A stretch of 64,000 nt of DNA from Fimbriiglobus sp043785105 (lineage in GTDB: Bacteria; Planctomycetota; Planctomycetia; Gemmatales; Gemmataceae): NCBI GenBank assembly GCA_043785105.1, contig JAYVXO010000072.1, positions 1 through 64,000 of the forward strand, written 5' to 3'. Below, in pieces: positions 53,901-62,407 of the stretch. The position numbers were made by a program, and so were the translations under genes. Positions within the stretch are counted from its first letter, which is position 1. Every line of letters begins with the position of its first letter. The notes under the pieces are model-generated. The model made no database searches. It saw only the letters and a list, made by a program, of their open reading frames with translations, and was not told where the DNA came from.

Positions 53901-55141
53901 ACAATCGTGTTGGCCTGGATGTCCGAGATCGTACTGCTGAGATCGGTGTTTTGGTTCTTAGCAACGATCGTGTCCGAAATCAGCAGTGAGTCGGCGCCGA
54001 TCCCCGCCCCGGACGGAATCCCGAACGTCGAGGTGTTGTTCGTCACGGTGGAGAACTGAATCGAGACGGTACCCAGTGTCGCTTGAATCGCGGCGACACC
54101 GCCGACGTTGCGATAAATCGTCGAGTTCACCACGGTAATCTTCGACCCGTTCAACGCACTGCCACCCGTCACCGAGCCGGTGTTGGTGTTGTCCGCAAAA
54201 GTGCTGCGTGTGGCGGTAATCGAAGTGCCCGCAACCCCGGCCGTGGCAATCCCGGTGGCAATGTTCTTGCGCACCAGAGTATCCCGCACTTCAACGGGAC
54301 CGACGACTTTCACCGCGCCCGAATCCCCCTTGTTGGCCGTGAGAGTGCTGCGGTCGAACAACACGGACGAGGTGAACGCATCGACGCCACCCGCGCCTTT
54401 GGTCGCTTGGTTGTTGCTGATCGTGGAGTTGGTGAACGTCACCGGCCCCGCCAAATCGACGGTCACGGCGCCACCTTTTCCTTTGGCAATGTTCGCATCA
54501 AAGATGGTGTCGATGAACTTGTGGCCGCCCAGAATCAGGTCTTCGCGGGTGTTCCCCAGGCTGACCGCACCGCCGTCACCAGCCGATTGATTCCCGATGA
54601 ACCGAACGCCGTTGGTGTACAGCAGCGCCTGATCGACGCGAATCGCACCGCCGTGTTGGGTCGCACCAAAAATCGACCCGCTGCGGGAAGGGAACGTTGT
54701 GTCAAATGCGTTACCACCGCTGAAGGTCACGCCGTTGACGGCCAACGTGGCCACACGCCCGGTGAGGAAATCCCCCTGTGCCCGCAAGAACCGGAACGAT
54801 TCCGTATTGGTGCTTGCGCGGAAGAAACTCGACCCCACGCCGTTCACGGTCAACTTGTCAGCCGGACCGGATGCAACAAACACCGGCAACGCCGTGCCAC
54901 CATCAAAGCGGTCGAACGCCGTGGTGAACGTGTACTTGCCGCCCGAGAACAGGTTGATCGTGTCTTGCGCTTCGCCGTTGGTGTTCACTTTTGCGAAAAA
55001 CCCAACGATTTCCGCGACGGCACCCGTGGGATCCACCGCCGGATCGAGTGTCGCGGTGAATACCGCCGGTGCGGTGCGGTCTTCAAGCGGAACGAAACCA
55101 GCAAGCAAAGGCTGGCGTTTGATTCGACGACGGTCGGTCAT
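50996..55141 (-). CDS. giant secreted beta-helix and FG-GAP repeat protein
   Basis: The 1381-residue product begins with a basic stretch and LLAGFVPLEDRTAPAVFTAT, a motif widespread at the N-terminus of planctomycete surface proteins. Two halves of about 480 residues (about 30-515 and 515-1000) are related: both have NLFxGxKYxF and FDGGTALPV, and close with SDIGAFEVQPGE or ADIGAFEIQSGE, a 'choice-of-anchor Q' feature. A Pro-rich linker at about 1015 leads to FG-GAP/VCBS-type repeats (DLNGDGVADLIVATGPG, DVNGDGRADLVIGAGPG). Extracellular adhesin or structural role is inferred. Confidence 0.88.
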   Translation of the reverse strand: MTDRRRIKRQPLLAGFVPLEDRTAPAVFTATLDPAVDPTGAVAEIVGFFAKVNTNGEAQDTINLFSGGKYTFTTAFDRFDGGTALPVFVASGPADKLTVNGVGSSFFRASTNTESFRFLRAQGDFLTGRVATLAVNGVTFSGGNAFDTTFPSRSGSIFGATQHGGAIRVDQALLYTNGVRFIGNQSAGDGGAVSLGNTREDLILGGHKFIDTIFDANIAKGKGGAVTVDLAGPVTFTNSTISNNQATKGAGGVDAFTSSVLFDRSTLTANKGDSGAVKVVGPVEVRDTLVRKNIATGIATAGVAGTSITATRSTFADNTNTGSVTGGSALNGSKITVVNSTIYRNVGGVAAIQATLGTVSIQFSTVTNNTSTFGIPSGAGIGADSLLISDTIVAKNQNTDLSSTISDIQANTIVTSGFNFIGKAPANFKGATGDKLGTADAPLDPRLGPLDNYGGAVLTRAPFADSPIVNVGGPVGVVTTDARGLVRPAGGSSDIGAFEVQPGEILPVAQNLIATIDPAVNNVAAVNQLIGFFRSANTSNSIESTINLFPGAKYEFNSPVELFDGGTALPVLDNIDVTLKVNGNGATFYRPPGAPSFRFLRAVGQVDPLQITPPAPAIGPTLIVNSLNFIGGNVFDYSGANRLELKFPLLDGGAIRVDNADLFATDVTFLRNTATDGGGAVASDSKLKFQGLTTFTRATFTDNYAGKKGGAVSADQTDTSPTIYSSVQFTDATFTGNFSLTGAGAVDGEPYGLVFLRASITGNRGNAGGVSGTLVHATDTLFRGNVAFGDGAAAVIATGNQLTLIRSTVTENSSTKGGIVVGQANGRAVELLNSTVHNNTGASAAVIAPIGQVVLSFATVTNNRATEGDVAGVSVAKNILTIYASVVAGNKVVDGLSPNVDIKADQVRNDRFNLIGVAPVSYPRFAGDLFGTADAPLDPKLGKLNNYGGLNPTRPPLVGSPLINAAGVPEADRITTDERGLTRVFGGAADIGAFEIQSGESFTIVEPPLPPIVPLPPPPPPPPPPPPLALVNVIAVGPGALTNPASSTTSTGTPAPNTNGPATSSLPTVAAVPNEARLYTADGKVSLTVTPFATAVPGGVRVATADLNGDGVADLIVATGPGVSNLVKVFDGKTGKVIAQIAPFEEGFTGGLFVTTGDLNGDGKPDLVVTPDTGGGPRVRVFTGVKLTPIADFFGIEDTNFRGGARAAVGDMNSDGIGELIVAAGAGGGPRISIWDGASLVNGAFTRKIIGDFFALDPTLVDGLYIAAGDVNGDGRADLVIGAGPGGGPRVLVLSGRELVDRAGLLTPLANFFSGPTDRRDGVPVSVSDLDGDGRSDITTGGGKTGIVTAYLGKNLTSSITQNPDVQFTPFDAFDGGVFVG

Positions 55142-55390
55142 AACGAGGCGCTCGGTGTGAAAGGGGGTAGTTCGCGGGTACAGCTTAGTACAGGAAGATT
55201 GCCTAGTCTACCGATCTTTCCCGCACATCCCACACAACCAGTTTAATCGTGATTGCGAATGCAACCCAGATTACCAATTTGTCGATTGCGATCTGAGTAT
55301 CCCAGACATGAAAAGCGTGGAGCGCAATGTACTGCCAGTCAACACAATACGTCAGACTTGGACCGAAATAGAGGGCTAAAAAACGGCAAG

Positions 55391-55424
55391 CCCAGGGCAA
55401 GAGGCAACGCCTCGCCGCCCTGGG
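55391..55424. repeat. REP-like hairpin with CCCAGGGC core
   Basis: CCCAGGGC (55391-55398) pairs with GCCCTGGG (55417-55424); inside, GAGGC pairs with GCCTC. It lies in the 319-base spacer between the surface protein and DUF1080 genes, which otherwise shows no gene. It resembles the hairpins of family B and 56193-56253. Confidence 0.6.
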
Positions 55425-55460
55425 TCTGATACCGCGAACCCATTTCACCGTGCGTTCGTG

Positions 55461-56039
55461 TTACTTGATTTCCTTCAGACGGATGTTGCGATACTCCATT
55501 TGTGCGCGATCGGCTTCGAGTCCGATCGGCCCCGTTGCCGGTATTTTCAGGGCTTCTTCCAACACCTCGCCATTGCAAGTGCAATGGGCGACTTCGCCTT
55601 TCACGATGACGACGATTTCGTTCCAGTCCTGCGGCTTGTATTTTTTGAGCATCTTGTACGGCCCAGCCACGAGGTAATCCCGGACTTGCAGTTGTGGCCC
55701 GCGAATGAACAGGCCGCTATCGGCGTTCACGGCGGCCCGGAACTCCAACGTCAACACGAAGTCTTTCGGGAACTTCTGCGCAGTCGAAAGTTGCTTGGTG
55801 CCCTTGCCAGGGTTCACAACCAAAATGCCCTCCTTGGCCGAATAGCGTTTATCGGAGGCGTCCGTCTTGCCGTCGAACGCTTCAAAGCCGTCCTTGGTTT
55901 TGTACCCCCACCCGGTGAGGTCTTTGCCGTTGTACAGTTCAATCGTCCCCGGCGGAACTTTGGCATCGTCCGCGTTCGACACGGGTAGCAGAAAGACCGA
56001 AGCCACAACGAACACAAGTGGCCGTAACAAGCGTGACAT
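55461..56039 (-). CDS. DUF1080 (3-keto-disaccharide hydrolase-like) secreted protein
   Basis: The 192-residue product has a signal peptide (about 1-22, ending VSNADD) and one DUF1080 domain: LYNGKDLTGWGYKT, FVLTLEFRAA, GLFIRGPQLQVRDY and YRNIRLKEIK. DUF1080 proteins are concanavalin-like folds, some acting on disaccharide derivatives, others structural. ATG 56039 on the minus strand (an in-frame start nine codons upstream is less likely). Single gene, divergent from the DUF1592-family gene. Confidence 0.88.
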   Translation of the reverse strand: MSRLLRPLVFVVASVFLLPVSNADDAKVPPGTIELYNGKDLTGWGYKTKDGFEAFDGKTDASDKRYSAKEGILVVNPGKGTKQLSTAQKFPKDFVLTLEFRAAVNADSGLFIRGPQLQVRDYLVAGPYKMLKKYKPQDWNEIVVIVKGEVAHCTCNGEVLEEALKIPATGPIGLEADRAQMEYRNIRLKEIK

Positions 56040-56192
56040 GGAGAGTCCTGGGGTAAAAGGGGTCACGGGTCAAACACTCCGGACAAGTGTGGTCGGAGCG
56101 GGTCGCGGGGTCAACACATTTCCGTTGTACAGTCTTGGCATGGGGTCTGGCAAATCTTTCTGGCACTCTGTCTTCAACGGGTTTTCGGCCCT

Positions 56193-56253
56193 GATAAGGG
56201 ACGTTCGATCAGCCCAGGGCCATGCCCTGGGAACTGGCTTCAAGTTCCTTATC
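56193..56253. repeat. nested inverted repeat with CCCAGGGC core
   Basis: Outer arms GATAAGGGAC (56193-56202) and GTTCCTTATC (56244-56253) enclose CCCAGGGC-CAT-GCCCTGGG (56213-56231). It lies between the divergent DUF1080 and DUF1592-family genes. It resembles the 55391 hairpin. Confidence 0.65.
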
Positions 56254-56322
56254 GCATCTCGAACCAAACTCGGTTATAACACACCACCTGCCAGAAACAC
56301 CGTTCGCCGCAATTTCGGAGCG

Positions 56323-59300
56323 ATGACCGCGATGACGTTCCCTCTCTTCCGTGTCTGTGGCTTGTTCATACTCGGTTTTGTCGCCCTCTCATCGAGTTTG
56401 GGTGCGGCCCCTGCTGATGGACTGGAGGCCGAATATCTCCAACACATTCGACCACTGATCGCGCGGACCTGTCAGGAATGTCATTCCGCGAAGCACCCGG
56501 AAGCCGACATTGAACTCGAAGCGTTTGCCACGCTGCCGAGCATACGAAAGGCGATTCCTGTTTGGCAACGAATGCTGGAGATGGTGGAGAGCGGCCAGAT
56601 GCCGCCCAAGGACGCCAAGCCGTTGACCGCCGACGAACGCGAACGGCTTAGCACCTGGATTCGGAGCTTCCTGAAAAACGAGGCGAAGGCGCACGCTGGC
56701 GATCCGGGGCGTGTCCTGCTCCGCCGACTCAGCAATGCCGAGTATACGTATACGTTGCGGGACATCACCGGCGTCGAATCGCTGCAACCGGCGCGCGAAT
56801 TCCCGGTCGATGGCGCTGCGGGGGAAGGGTTCACCAACACCGGCGATGCGTTGGTGATGTCCCCGGCGTTGCTGACGAAATATCTGGATGCCGCCAAGGG
56901 AATCGCCGCCCATGCCGTGCTGCTTCCGGATGGCATCCGCTTCACCAATCACACGACGCGGCGAGATTGGGCGACCGAGGTTCTTGAACAAATCCGGATG
57001 GTGTACGGCACGTATTCCGACTCCGGCATCGGCACCAAAGTGAGCCTACAAGGTCTGGTGTGGGATGCCAAAGAAGGGGGCCGACTGCCTATCGAAAAAT
57101 ACCTCGCCGCCACGATTCAGCATCGAGAAGCGCTCCGGTCAAAACAAACGACGATCGAAGCCGTGGCGAAAGAACAGAAGCTGAGTGCCAAGTACCTTGG
57201 GTTGATCTGGCAATTCCTCAATGCCACGGAACCGGCGCCGCTGTTGGACGAACTGCGTGCCCGTTGGCGAACGGCGAAGCCGGACGATCTCCCGGCGCTG
57301 GCAGCACACCTGACCCGCTGGCAGAACGCGCTGTGGAAATTCAACAGCATCGGTCACATCGGAAAACTCGACGGGCCAAAGTCGTGGCTGGAAGCGGTCG
57401 ATCCCCTTGTTGTCAAGCACGAAGTCCGCTTCAAACTGCCCGCAACCAAAGCCGACGAAGTCACGCTCTATTTGGTGGCATCGTCCGTGGGTGCTGGTAC
57501 CGAACCCATTGATGTCATCTGGCAGCAACCAAAGTTTGTTGCAGCGGGGCGACCGGATTTGTTGCTCAAAGACGTGCCGGGATTGAGCGTCAAGTTGGAC
57601 AACGGCGATCTCAAAATGAAGGCGCCGTCGGTCGTCGAAATCCGCGTCCCGGCGAAAGCCGTCGCTGGTGCTGATTTTGTTGCAACCGGCGTGATGCAAG
57701 CCAACACGCCGGAACGCAGTCTCGTGCAACTTTCCGTCATGATTGCCAAGCCGGGTGCTGTTCCGACACTTCAACCGAGTTCGCCGATTCTGGTGGCGAA
57801 CGATGCGGCCCGCACACAAATCGCAGCTTCGTTGCAGGCATTCCGCGACGTGTTCCCGATCGCCGTGTGTTACACCAAGATCGTTCCCGTCGATGAAGTC
57901 GTGACTCTCACGCTGTACTACCGCGAAGATCACCTGCTTTCTCGACTGATGTTGGACGACACGCAGACGCAAAAACTGGATCGGCTGTGGGAGGAGTTGC
58001 GGTACATCAGTCAGGATGCCATCACGCAAGTGGATGCCTTCACGCAACTGATGGAGTTCGCCACGCAGGACAGCAACCCCAAGCTCTTCGAGCCGCTACG
58101 CAAACCGATCGCGGACCGGGCGATTGCGTTCAAAAAGCAATTGATCGACACCCAACCGCAGCACTTGAAAGCCGTGCTGACATTTGCAGCCCAGGCGTAT
58201 CGGCATCCGTTGACGGCACCCGAAGCGAATGAACTGACGGCGTTGTACCACAAACTGCGTGGCCAAGACGTTCGGCACGACGACGCGATACGCCTGCTGA
58301 TTGCGCGGATTCTGGTATCGCCCGCCTTTCTATACAAGCTCGAAAAAGCGGGCGGCGGTGCCGCTACTTCCTCGTTGAACGATTGGGAACTGGCGACCCG
58401 GCTGAGCTACTTCCTCTGGTCGTCCGCCCCGGACGCCGAGTTGCAAGCGCTCGCGGCGGCAGGGAAGTTGCGCGACCCGGACGTTCTAGTTGCGCAGATG
58501 CAGCGGATGCGACGCGACCCCAAAGTGCGACGACTGGCCACGGAGTTCGCGTGCCAGTGGCTACACATCCGCGGCTTCGAGGAGATGAACGAAAAGAGCG
58601 AACGGCACTTCCCGACGTTCGCCGGGTTGCGGGCGGCGATGGCGGAAGAATCGGTGCTGTTCGCCACGGACTTGTTCCAACACGACCGCACCGTCCTCAA
58701 CCTCCTCAATGCGGATTACACTTACCTCAACGAACCGCTGGCCAAGCACTACGACATCCGTGGTGTGAGCGGCACCCAGTGGCGTCGGGTGGACGGCGTG
58801 CAAAAGTACGGTCGCGGCGGGATTTTGGGGCTATCCACAACGCTGGCCACGCAATCCGGCGCGTCGCGCACCAGCCCGATTTTACGTGGCAACTGGGTCT
58901 CCGAAGTGCTACTCGGCGAGAAGCTGCCACGCCCCCCAAAAGGTGTGCCGCAACTGCCCGATGACGAAGCGATGACCGTGGGGCTGACCGTGCGGCAACT
59001 CGTGGAAAAGCACACAACCGACGCCAAGTGTGCGATCTGCCACAAACGAATCGACGCCTACGGGTTCGCCCTCGAAGGGTTCGACGCGATCGGTCGCAAG
59101 CGGGAAAAAGACCTCGGCAACCGCCCGATCGACACCCACGCCAAGACCGTTGACGGCGCCGAGTTCGACGGCATTGACGGGCTTCGCAACTACCTGCTGA
59201 CCAAACGCAAGGACGCGATCGTGCGGCAGTTCTGCAAGAAGCTCCTGGGCTACGCCCTCGGTCGCTCCGCCCAACTTTCCGACGAACCGCTTCTCGATGA

Positions 59301-59412
59301 TCTCCAAACCGCACTCGACAAAAACGGCTACCGCGTCGATGTCGTGCTAGAAACCATCCTCCGCAGCAAACAGTTCCGCGAAATCCGCGGCCGCGATTTC
59401 GTAACCGAGTAA
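56323..59412 (+). CDS. DUF1587/DUF1592/DUF1588/DUF1585 cytochrome-like protein
   Basis: The 1029-residue product has a signal peptide (about 1-28), a c-type-like TCQECHSAKHP (CxxCH, about residue 49), DUF1587 (VLLRRLSNAEYTYTLRDITG), DUF1592 (LATRLSYFLWSSAPDAELQ), DUF1588 (RGGILGLSTTLATQSGASRT SP) and DUF1585 (AKCAICHKRIDAYGFALEGF, with a second CxxCH). Start could be ATG 56323 or 56332; a much longer upstream frame is not supported. It is the standard partner of the DUF1552 gene that follows. Function unknown; heme binding is inferred. Confidence 0.92.
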   Translation: MTAMTFPLFRVCGLFILGFVALSSSLGAAPADGLEAEYLQHIRPLIARTCQECHSAKHPEADIELEAFATLPSIRKAIPVWQRMLEMVESGQMPPKDAKPLTADERERLSTWIRSFLKNEAKAHAGDPGRVLLRRLSNAEYTYTLRDITGVESLQPAREFPVDGAAGEGFTNTGDALVMSPALLTKYLDAAKGIAAHAVLLPDGIRFTNHTTRRDWATEVLEQIRMVYGTYSDSGIGTKVSLQGLVWDAKEGGRLPIEKYLAATIQHREALRSKQTTIEAVAKEQKLSAKYLGLIWQFLNATEPAPLLDELRARWRTAKPDDLPALAAHLTRWQNALWKFNSIGHIGKLDGPKSWLEAVDPLVVKHEVRFKLPATKADEVTLYLVASSVGAGTEPIDVIWQQPKFVAAGRPDLLLKDVPGLSVKLDNGDLKMKAPSVVEIRVPAKAVAGADFVATGVMQANTPERSLVQLSVMIAKPGAVPTLQPSSPILVANDAARTQIAASLQAFRDVFPIAVCYTKIVPVDEVVTLTLYYREDHLLSRLMLDDTQTQKLDRLWEELRYISQDAITQVDAFTQLMEFATQDSNPKLFEPLRKPIADRAIAFKKQLIDTQPQHLKAVLTFAAQAYRHPLTAPEANELTALYHKLRGQDVRHDDAIRLLIARILVSPAFLYKLEKAGGGAATSSLNDWELATRLSYFLWSSAPDAELQALAAAGKLRDPDVLVAQMQRMRRDPKVRRLATEFACQWLHIRGFEEMNEKSERHFPTFAGLRAAMAEESVLFATDLFQHDRTVLNLLNADYTYLNEPLAKHYDIRGVSGTQWRRVDGVQKYGRGGILGLSTTLATQSGASRTSPILRGNWVSEVLLGEKLPRPPKGVPQLPDDEAMTVGLTVRQLVEKHTTDAKCAICHKRIDAYGFALEGFDAIGRKREKDLGNRPIDTHAKTVDGAEFDGIDGLRNYLLTKRKDAIVRQFCKKLLGYALGRSAQLSDEPLLDDLQTALDKNGYRVDVVLETILRSKQFREIRGRDFVTE

Positions 59413-59427
59413 CTTGTTGTCAGATTT

Positions 59428-59490
59428 TTGTTAGCCCGACGCGCCAGCGAGGGGTTTGGTCTGCCCCTCGCTGGCGCGTCGGGCTAACAA
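59428..59490. repeat. 27-base inverted repeat (AGCCCGACGCGCCAGCGAGGG type)
   Basis: Perfect arms: left TTGTTAGCCCGACGCGCCAG CGAGGGG (59428-59454), loop TTTGGTCTG, right arm its complement (59464-59490). It lies between the DUF1592-family and DUF1552 genes. From memory, similar repeats are common in planctomycete genomes; it may weaken read-through between the two genes. Confidence 0.8.
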
Positions 59491-59523
59491 CCACACGCTG
59501 TTGAATCTCCCCTTGAGGTCGTT

Positions 59524-60828
59524 ATGAATACGCATCACCTGTCTCGTCGAACGATGTTACGCGGTCTGGGCGTCAGCATGGCGCTGCCGTGGTTGGAGTC
59601 GAAGGCGGTGTGGGGTGATGAACCGGCGGGTGCGAAACGCAGTAGCGAGCCGCCGGTTCGGTTGGCGGTGCTGTTTTCGGGCAACGGGTTTCACAGCAAG
59701 GAGTGGTGGGCGAAGGGCGAAGGCAAGGCGATGGAACTCGGCAAAGTGTTGGCGCCGCTTAAGGACTTCCGCGACCGCACCACGTTCATCAGCGGGCTGT
59801 TCAATTCGGAGGCGATGAAAGGGAACATTCACAGTTCACAAACCGGCAACCTGTTGTCCGGCGCTCCGCTGATGTCCGGCGGGGAGATTCGTTCGGGTAC
59901 GAGCTTCGATCAACTGATTGCGGAGAAAGTCGGCAAATCGACCAAGGTGTCCAGCCTCGTGTTGGCCTGCGAAGCGGCGAACCCGTCGGTTCACAAGAAC
60001 TACTCGATGTTGTACAGCTCGCACATCTCGTGGAGTTCCCCGACCACACCGACGCCGTTGGAATTGTACCCGGCCCTCGCCTTCGATCGGCTGTTCAAAG
60101 ATGAAGTCCAGCGCCAAGATAAAAGCGTGTTGGACGCCGTCCTGACGGACGCGAACGACTTCCGCAAGCAACTGAGTAGCACCGATCAACGCAAGTTGGA
60201 CGAGTACCTGGATTCCGTGCGTGACGTGGAGCAACGGATTGAACAATCCGGCAAAAAGGGCCAACTGCAAGGCTGGCGGCCCACGCTCACCACACCGAAC
60301 ATCCCGCGACCCAAGGACGGCATCCCGCAAAACATCGCCGAACACATGCGGTTGATGAGTGACATCGTGGTGCTGGCGTTCCAAACCGACACGACCCGAG
60401 TTTGCACGCTGAAGCTGAACAACGATCACTCGTCGCTACGCTTCCCGCACCTGGGCGTGGATTACATGATCCACCATTTGTTGTCGCACTCCGACACCCC
60501 GGATTGGCTCAAGGTCAACCAATTTTTCATCGAGCAGATGGCCTACATCGCCAAGAAACTCGACGGCATCCAAGAAGGCGAACGCACCGCCCTCGACAAC
60601 ACGATGCTGCTGTTCCTATCGAGCATGATGACCGGCAACCACAACAACGACCAGTTGCCCGTCGTGCTAGTGGGCGGGGGCGGCGGTCGGATTGCCGGCG
60701 GACGGGTGTTGAACTACCGCGAGAAACCCAACCGCCAAATGTGCCGCCTATACCTGTCGATGATGGACAAAATGGGCGTGAGGCCCGGCAAGTTCGGTGA
60801 CGGGAATGAAATGCTGAGTGAACTATAA
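59524..60828 (+). CDS. DUF1552 domain protein, Tat-exported
   Basis: The 434-residue product has a twin-arginine signal LSRRTMLRGLGVSMALPWLE (about residues 6-25) and the DUF1552 pattern: PPVRLAVLFSGNGFHSKEWW, SGLFNSEAMKGNIH, DEYLDSVRDVEQRI and LLFLSSMMTGNHNNDQLPV. It follows the DUF1592-family gene, its usual partner. Probably exported folded to the periplasm; substrate unknown. It ends just before a strong terminator. Confidence 0.92.
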   Translation: MNTHHLSRRTMLRGLGVSMALPWLESKAVWGDEPAGAKRSSEPPVRLAVLFSGNGFHSKEWWAKGEGKAMELGKVLAPLKDFRDRTTFISGLFNSEAMKGNIHSSQTGNLLSGAPLMSGGEIRSGTSFDQLIAEKVGKSTKVSSLVLACEAANPSVHKNYSMLYSSHISWSSPTTPTPLELYPALAFDRLFKDEVQRQDKSVLDAVLTDANDFRKQLSSTDQRKLDEYLDSVRDVEQRIEQSGKKGQLQGWRPTLTTPNIPRPKDGIPQNIAEHMRLMSDIVVLAFQTDTTRVCTLKLNNDHSSLRFPHLGVDYMIHHLLSHSDTPDWLKVNQFFIEQMAYIAKKLDGIQEGERTALDNTMLLFLSSMMTGNHNNDQLPVVLVGGGGGRIAGGRVLNYREKPNRQMCRLYLSMMDKMGVRPGKFGDGNEMLSEL

Positions 60829-60831
60829 GCG

Positions 60832-60875
60832 ATAACCAGAAGAACCGGGGATCGGTCCCCGGTTCTTCTGGTTAT
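60832..60875. terminator. bidirectional hairpin terminator
   Basis: ATAACCAGAAGAACCGGGGA (60832-60851), loop TCGG, and exact complement (60856-60875), followed by T-rich sequence on both strands. It lies between the convergent DUF1552 and sugar transferase genes and should end transcripts from both. Confidence 0.8.
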
Positions 60876-60889
60876 TTCAATCACTATTT

Positions 60890-61630
60890 TTATTCGTCAT
60901 CCGTCGGTTTGCACGGCGGCCGACAGTACAGGCTTTTCAGGTGAAGAACCTTCAATGCGGTACAGAAGTAGATGGATACTTCCATCCATAAACTCATCCG
61001 TGCAATATAGAACCGATCGTAGGCAACTTTGTTGCGGACCGATCGCAAGTTAGTATCAGCAGGAAGGTGGATTTGGGCAAAGCCGGTAATCCCTGGTTTA
61101 ATGACATGGCGAAAATCGTAACTCGGGATGGATCGCCGCAGTTGGGCCACAATCTCGGGGCGTTCCGGGCGTGGGCCGATCAACGCCATATCACCCTTTA
61201 GCACGTTCCAAAGTTGTGGTAGTTCATCAATGTGCAATTTCCGGAAAATCTTGCCCAGCGGCGTGATGCGAGGATCGCCCGGAATCGACCATCGAGGCCC
61301 GGTCAGGCTTTCACAATCCAAATACATGGTGCGGATTTTGTAAATCGTGAAGACTCGGCCGGCACGACCAACCCGCTGTTGTCGGTAGATTGTCGGGCCG
61401 CTCGACACGACCTTGGTTGCTAGCATTGCGAGCAAAATAAAGGGAACCGCGATCACAAACATCGCAAGTGCAATCGGATATTCAGCGAGATTTTTGATTG
61501 CCGCGCCGCGACGAACATCTGCGGGTACCGCAAACGTTGTTGGGGTCGGTGGTTGGGGTGGGCGAAGGCTCACTTGGGGCCTCGGGGCAATCCGTTGTCG
61601 CGTCGTCATTGGGGGGAAACTGGCGCTCAT
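60890..61630 (-). CDS. sugar transferase (undecaprenyl-phosphate type)
   Basis: Initiating enzyme of exopolysaccharide assembly; attaches a sugar-1-phosphate to the lipid carrier. The product (about 246 residues from ATG 61630; other in-frame starts up to 61702) has one membrane helix (IALAMFVIAVPFILLAMLAT) and the WcaJ/WbaP-type catalytic region: VFTIYKIRTMYLD, KLHIDELPQLWNVLKGDMAL, IGPRPERPE and KPGITGFAQ. It is a short, monotopic or single-helix form. It sits with an EpsI-like gene and a Wzc-like gene on the same strand. Confidence 0.9.
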   Translation of the reverse strand: MSASFPPMTTRQRIAPRPQVSLRPPQPPTPTTFAVPADVRRGAAIKNLAEYPIALAMFVIAVPFILLAMLATKVVSSGPTIYRQQRVGRAGRVFTIYKIRTMYLDCESLTGPRWSIPGDPRITPLGKIFRKLHIDELPQLWNVLKGDMALIGPRPERPEIVAQLRRSIPSYDFRHVIKPGITGFAQIHLPADTNLRSVRNKVAYDRFYIARMSLWMEVSIYFCTALKVLHLKSLYCRPPCKPTDDE

Positions 61631-61708
61631 CCTTGTCAAAATCCTCATCGACGAAATTGGGTGATCCGACCGAAACGTCCGAGTTTCAGGATGGGGGAAC
61701 ACCCTCGA

Positions 61709-62353
61709 CTACCGGCCGGCTAACAGTTCAGAATACTGGGCAAACGTCGCAGAGACAAACTGGCGTATTGCCGGTGTGTCTTCTGCCGATTTTTCTGATT
61801 CTCCGCCTCCAAGTGAGGTCACAATATAAATCTTAGCCAGGTCCGCAACCCGAAGGTAAGAAAATCTCGGTCGATCCGGTGCTTCCCAAACTCCATCGGT
61901 TGACCACGACCATCTTACGCGGTGCCGCTCTGTCCGAGTCGCCGTTTTTTTCTCAAACTCAGCCACATAGTAGCTGATTTTCCCAATTCCGGGAACGTCC
62001 AAACTTTCTCGCACTGCTGCCTTCAACGTTTTGTACCCACTGCCGGGGTAGCAAACGTCCGGGGTGTGGGTGGCCACAGAACCCGGAGTTCCAGTTATGA
62101 CGGAGATCACAGCCGTACAGTTCCGACTTGGCGAAAAATATCTTCGGCTGGTCGCAATACTTTTTTCTTTCAAAGGCATGTCATTGGCTACTTCTTCCGC
62201 TTGATAGTCCCCTAGTTGCACAACATGGCTGTGTAAAAGGTCCATTTTCTTCGTCGTCGAAGACAATAGCGACCATCGGTGCGTAGTCGCACCGTGAACC
62301 AACGCCCCGGTACCAATGAGCAGCAGAGCTATTACCGATGTTATATTTTTCAT
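61709..62353 (-). CDS. EpsI-like exosortase-associated protein
   Basis: The 214-residue product has a signal segment (about 4-22) and the EpsI/DUF3485 motif THTPDVCYPGSGY near residue 95, with ISYYVAEFEKKTATRTERHR. Such proteins accompany exosortase (XrtX/EpsH) systems, which process PEP-CTERM proteins. No exosortase lies in this window, though the locus continues to the right. Same strand as the sugar transferase and Wzc-like genes. Confidence 0.8.
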   Translation of the reverse strand: MKNITSVIALLLIGTGALVHGATTHRWSLLSSTTKKMDLLHSHVVQLGDYQAEEVANDMPLKEKSIATSRRYFSPSRNCTAVISVITGTPGSVATHTPDVCYPGSGYKTLKAAVRESLDVPGIGKISYYVAEFEKKTATRTERHRVRWSWSTDGVWEAPDRPRFSYLRVADLAKIYIVTSLGGGESEKSAEDTPAIRQFVSATFAQYSELLAGR

Positions 62354-62407
62354 GGTGCCACGTGGTGTCAGTTCTGTAGGGATTGTGTGAAGAACTCGTA
62401 ATGTTTT

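Noticed and set aside
54083..55246. 387-residue plus-strand open frame
   Set aside because: Antisense to the large beta-helix surface protein; Arg/His-rich composition typical of shadow frames.
55867..56322. N-terminal extension of the DUF1592-family protein
   Set aside because: It overlaps the DUF1080 gene on the other strand and a hairpin repeat, and would bury the signal peptide that begins near 56323.
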